6,347 bases of DNA from Chromatiales bacterium (lineage in GTDB: Bacteria; Pseudomonadota; Gammaproteobacteria; SZUA-140): contig JAITWN010000142.1 of assembly GCA_031285245.1 (NCBI GenBank), forward strand, positions 1 to 6,347, read 5' to 3'. Of this stretch, positions 5,737-6,347 are shown in pieces. How positions within the stretch are numbered: the stretch's first letter is position 1; each line of letters begins with the position of its first letter. The position numbers and the translations under genes were made by a program. The notes below the pieces were generated by a model that saw only the letters and a list, made by a program, of their open reading frames with translations, was not told where the DNA came from and made no database searches.

Positions 5737-5805
5737 GGACCGGGACACTTTTTCAGGACCGTTGGCGCGCACGCGGCTCCGCGTCCTGAAAAAGGGTCCC
5801 GGCCC
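5737..5805. repeat. Long palindrome (REP/MITE-like) between convergent srkA and acs
   Basis: Arms at 5737-5759 and 5783-5805 are 23 bp long with two mismatches (5739/5803 and 5747/5795) and enclose a 23-nt GC-rich centre. The core of each arm is CTTTTTCAGGAC or its complement, flanked by CCGGGAC. The T5 run lies inside the stem rather than after it, so this is not a standard terminator, although such a strong hairpin could still slow polymerase from both sides. Size, symmetry and extragenic position suggest a dispersed palindromic element. No transposase gene or target duplication is visible. Confidence 0.65.
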
Positions 5806-5843
5806 TGCTTCGAAAGATCCGTTAATGATTCAGAAAAACCCCG

Positions 5844-6347
5844 CTACTCCTTCCCCTGCAACTGCCGCACGATCGCTTCATTCTCCAGCGTCGAAGTGTC
5901 TTGGGTGATTTCTTCGCCGCAAGCGATGGTGCGCAGCAAGCGGCGCATGATTTTGCCGGAGCGGGTTTTGGGGAGATTGCCTGAGAAGCGGATTTCATCG
6001 GGGCGCGCGATCGGACCGATTTGTTCTGAAACCCAGCGTCGTAGCTCTTTCTGCAACGCGAATGCGCTGTCATCGACGGGGGGCTCGCCCTTCAGCACGA
6101 CATAAGCGAATACTGCTTCGCCTTTGATCGCATCAGGGCGTCCAACGACCGCGGCTTCAGCGACGCGTGGATGCGCAACGAGCGCTGATTCGATTTCCAT
6201 GGTGCCGAGTCGATGGCCGGCGACGTTCAATACATCGTCGATGCGGCCCATGATCCAGAAATATCCGTCCTTGTCACGCCGCGCGCTGTCGCCAGCGACA
6301 TAGTAGTGCTGCTCGAATTTGCCCCAGTAAGTGTCGACATAACGCGC
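5844..6347 (-). CDS. acs: Acetyl-CoA synthetase, C-terminal portion (start beyond window)
   Basis: Acs activates acetate to acetyl-AMP and then acetyl-CoA. Only the last 167 residues are visible; the frame stays open to the right edge, so roughly three quarters of an approximately 650-residue enzyme lies outside. The visible part starts inside the core (TYWGKFEQHYY then VAGDSARRDKDGYF), passes the A8 hinge GRIDDVLNVAGHR and continues through the mobile C-terminal domain (EIESALVAHPRVAEAAVVG). It includes PKTRSGKIMRR, whose lysine (K132 of the visible part, codon 5954-5952) corresponds to the regulatory Nε-acetylated lysine of Acs enzymes. An in-frame ATG at 6251 is internal and not a start. 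Propionyl-CoA synthetase is a less likely alternative, as the substrate-pocket residues are out of view. The gene converges on srkA across a 184-bp spacer; its own terminator is not obvious, although a T5 run (minus strand, 5839-5835) follows the TAG stop. Confidence 0.93.
   Translation of the reverse strand, partial: ARYVDTYWGKFEQHYYVAGDSARRDKDGYFWIMGRIDDVLNVAGHRLGTMEIESALVAHPRVAEAAVVGRPDAIKGEAVFAYVVLKGEPPVDDSAFALQKELRRWVSEQIGPIARPDEIRFSGNLPKTRSGKIMRRLLRTIACGEEITQDTSTLENEAIVRQLQGKE

Overview
The window is a compact, moderately GC-rich stretch of bacterial chromosome in which every long gene can be recognised. The organism is most likely a proteobacterium, probably a gammaproteobacterium. The reasons are an SrkA/YihE-type kinase of almost exactly the E. 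coli length, a LigD of the phosphoesterase-ligase-polymerase order known from Pseudomonas, a Prx6-type peroxiredoxin and Shine-Dalgarno-led starts. Genus cannot be told from the sequence alone.

Layout. Positions 1-3561, all on the minus strand, hold a tightly packed cassette for bacterial non-homologous end joining (NHEJ). In transcription order it reads: a 63-residue DUF3008 protein, the DNA-end-binding protein Ku, a LigD protein with only the phosphoesterase and ligase domains, and a separate LigD-type polymerase/primase that runs off the left edge. Junctions are 11 nt, 1 nt and a 4-nt ATGA overlap, so this looks like one operon. A candidate extended -10 promoter lies just upstream (3593-3601). 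Next (3749-4408, minus) is a 1-Cys peroxiredoxin gene ending in a strong intrinsic terminator (3703-3729) that insulates it from the NHEJ operon. A 267-bp divergent intergenic region separates it from srkA (4676-5659, plus). This region contains back-to-back promoter candidates whose -35 boxes overlap, plus an AT-rich palindrome. After srkA comes a 184-bp convergent spacer with two inverted repeats, the larger a 23-bp-arm REP/MITE-like palindrome. The C-terminal part of acetyl-CoA synthetase (5844 to the right edge, minus) closes the window.

How the genes fit together. Three neighbouring units deal with stress or damage: peroxide removal (prx), a stress-response kinase (srkA) and double-strand-break repair (ku, ligD, pol). 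Their adjacency may reflect shared demand under oxidative or stationary-phase stress, but that is inference. The main anomaly is LigD: the usually single three-domain protein is encoded as two overlapping ORFs cut exactly at the ligase-polymerase linker. No wholly new system is evident; the split LigD, the DUF3008 gene heading the operon and the shared-box divergent promoter are the points most worth following.
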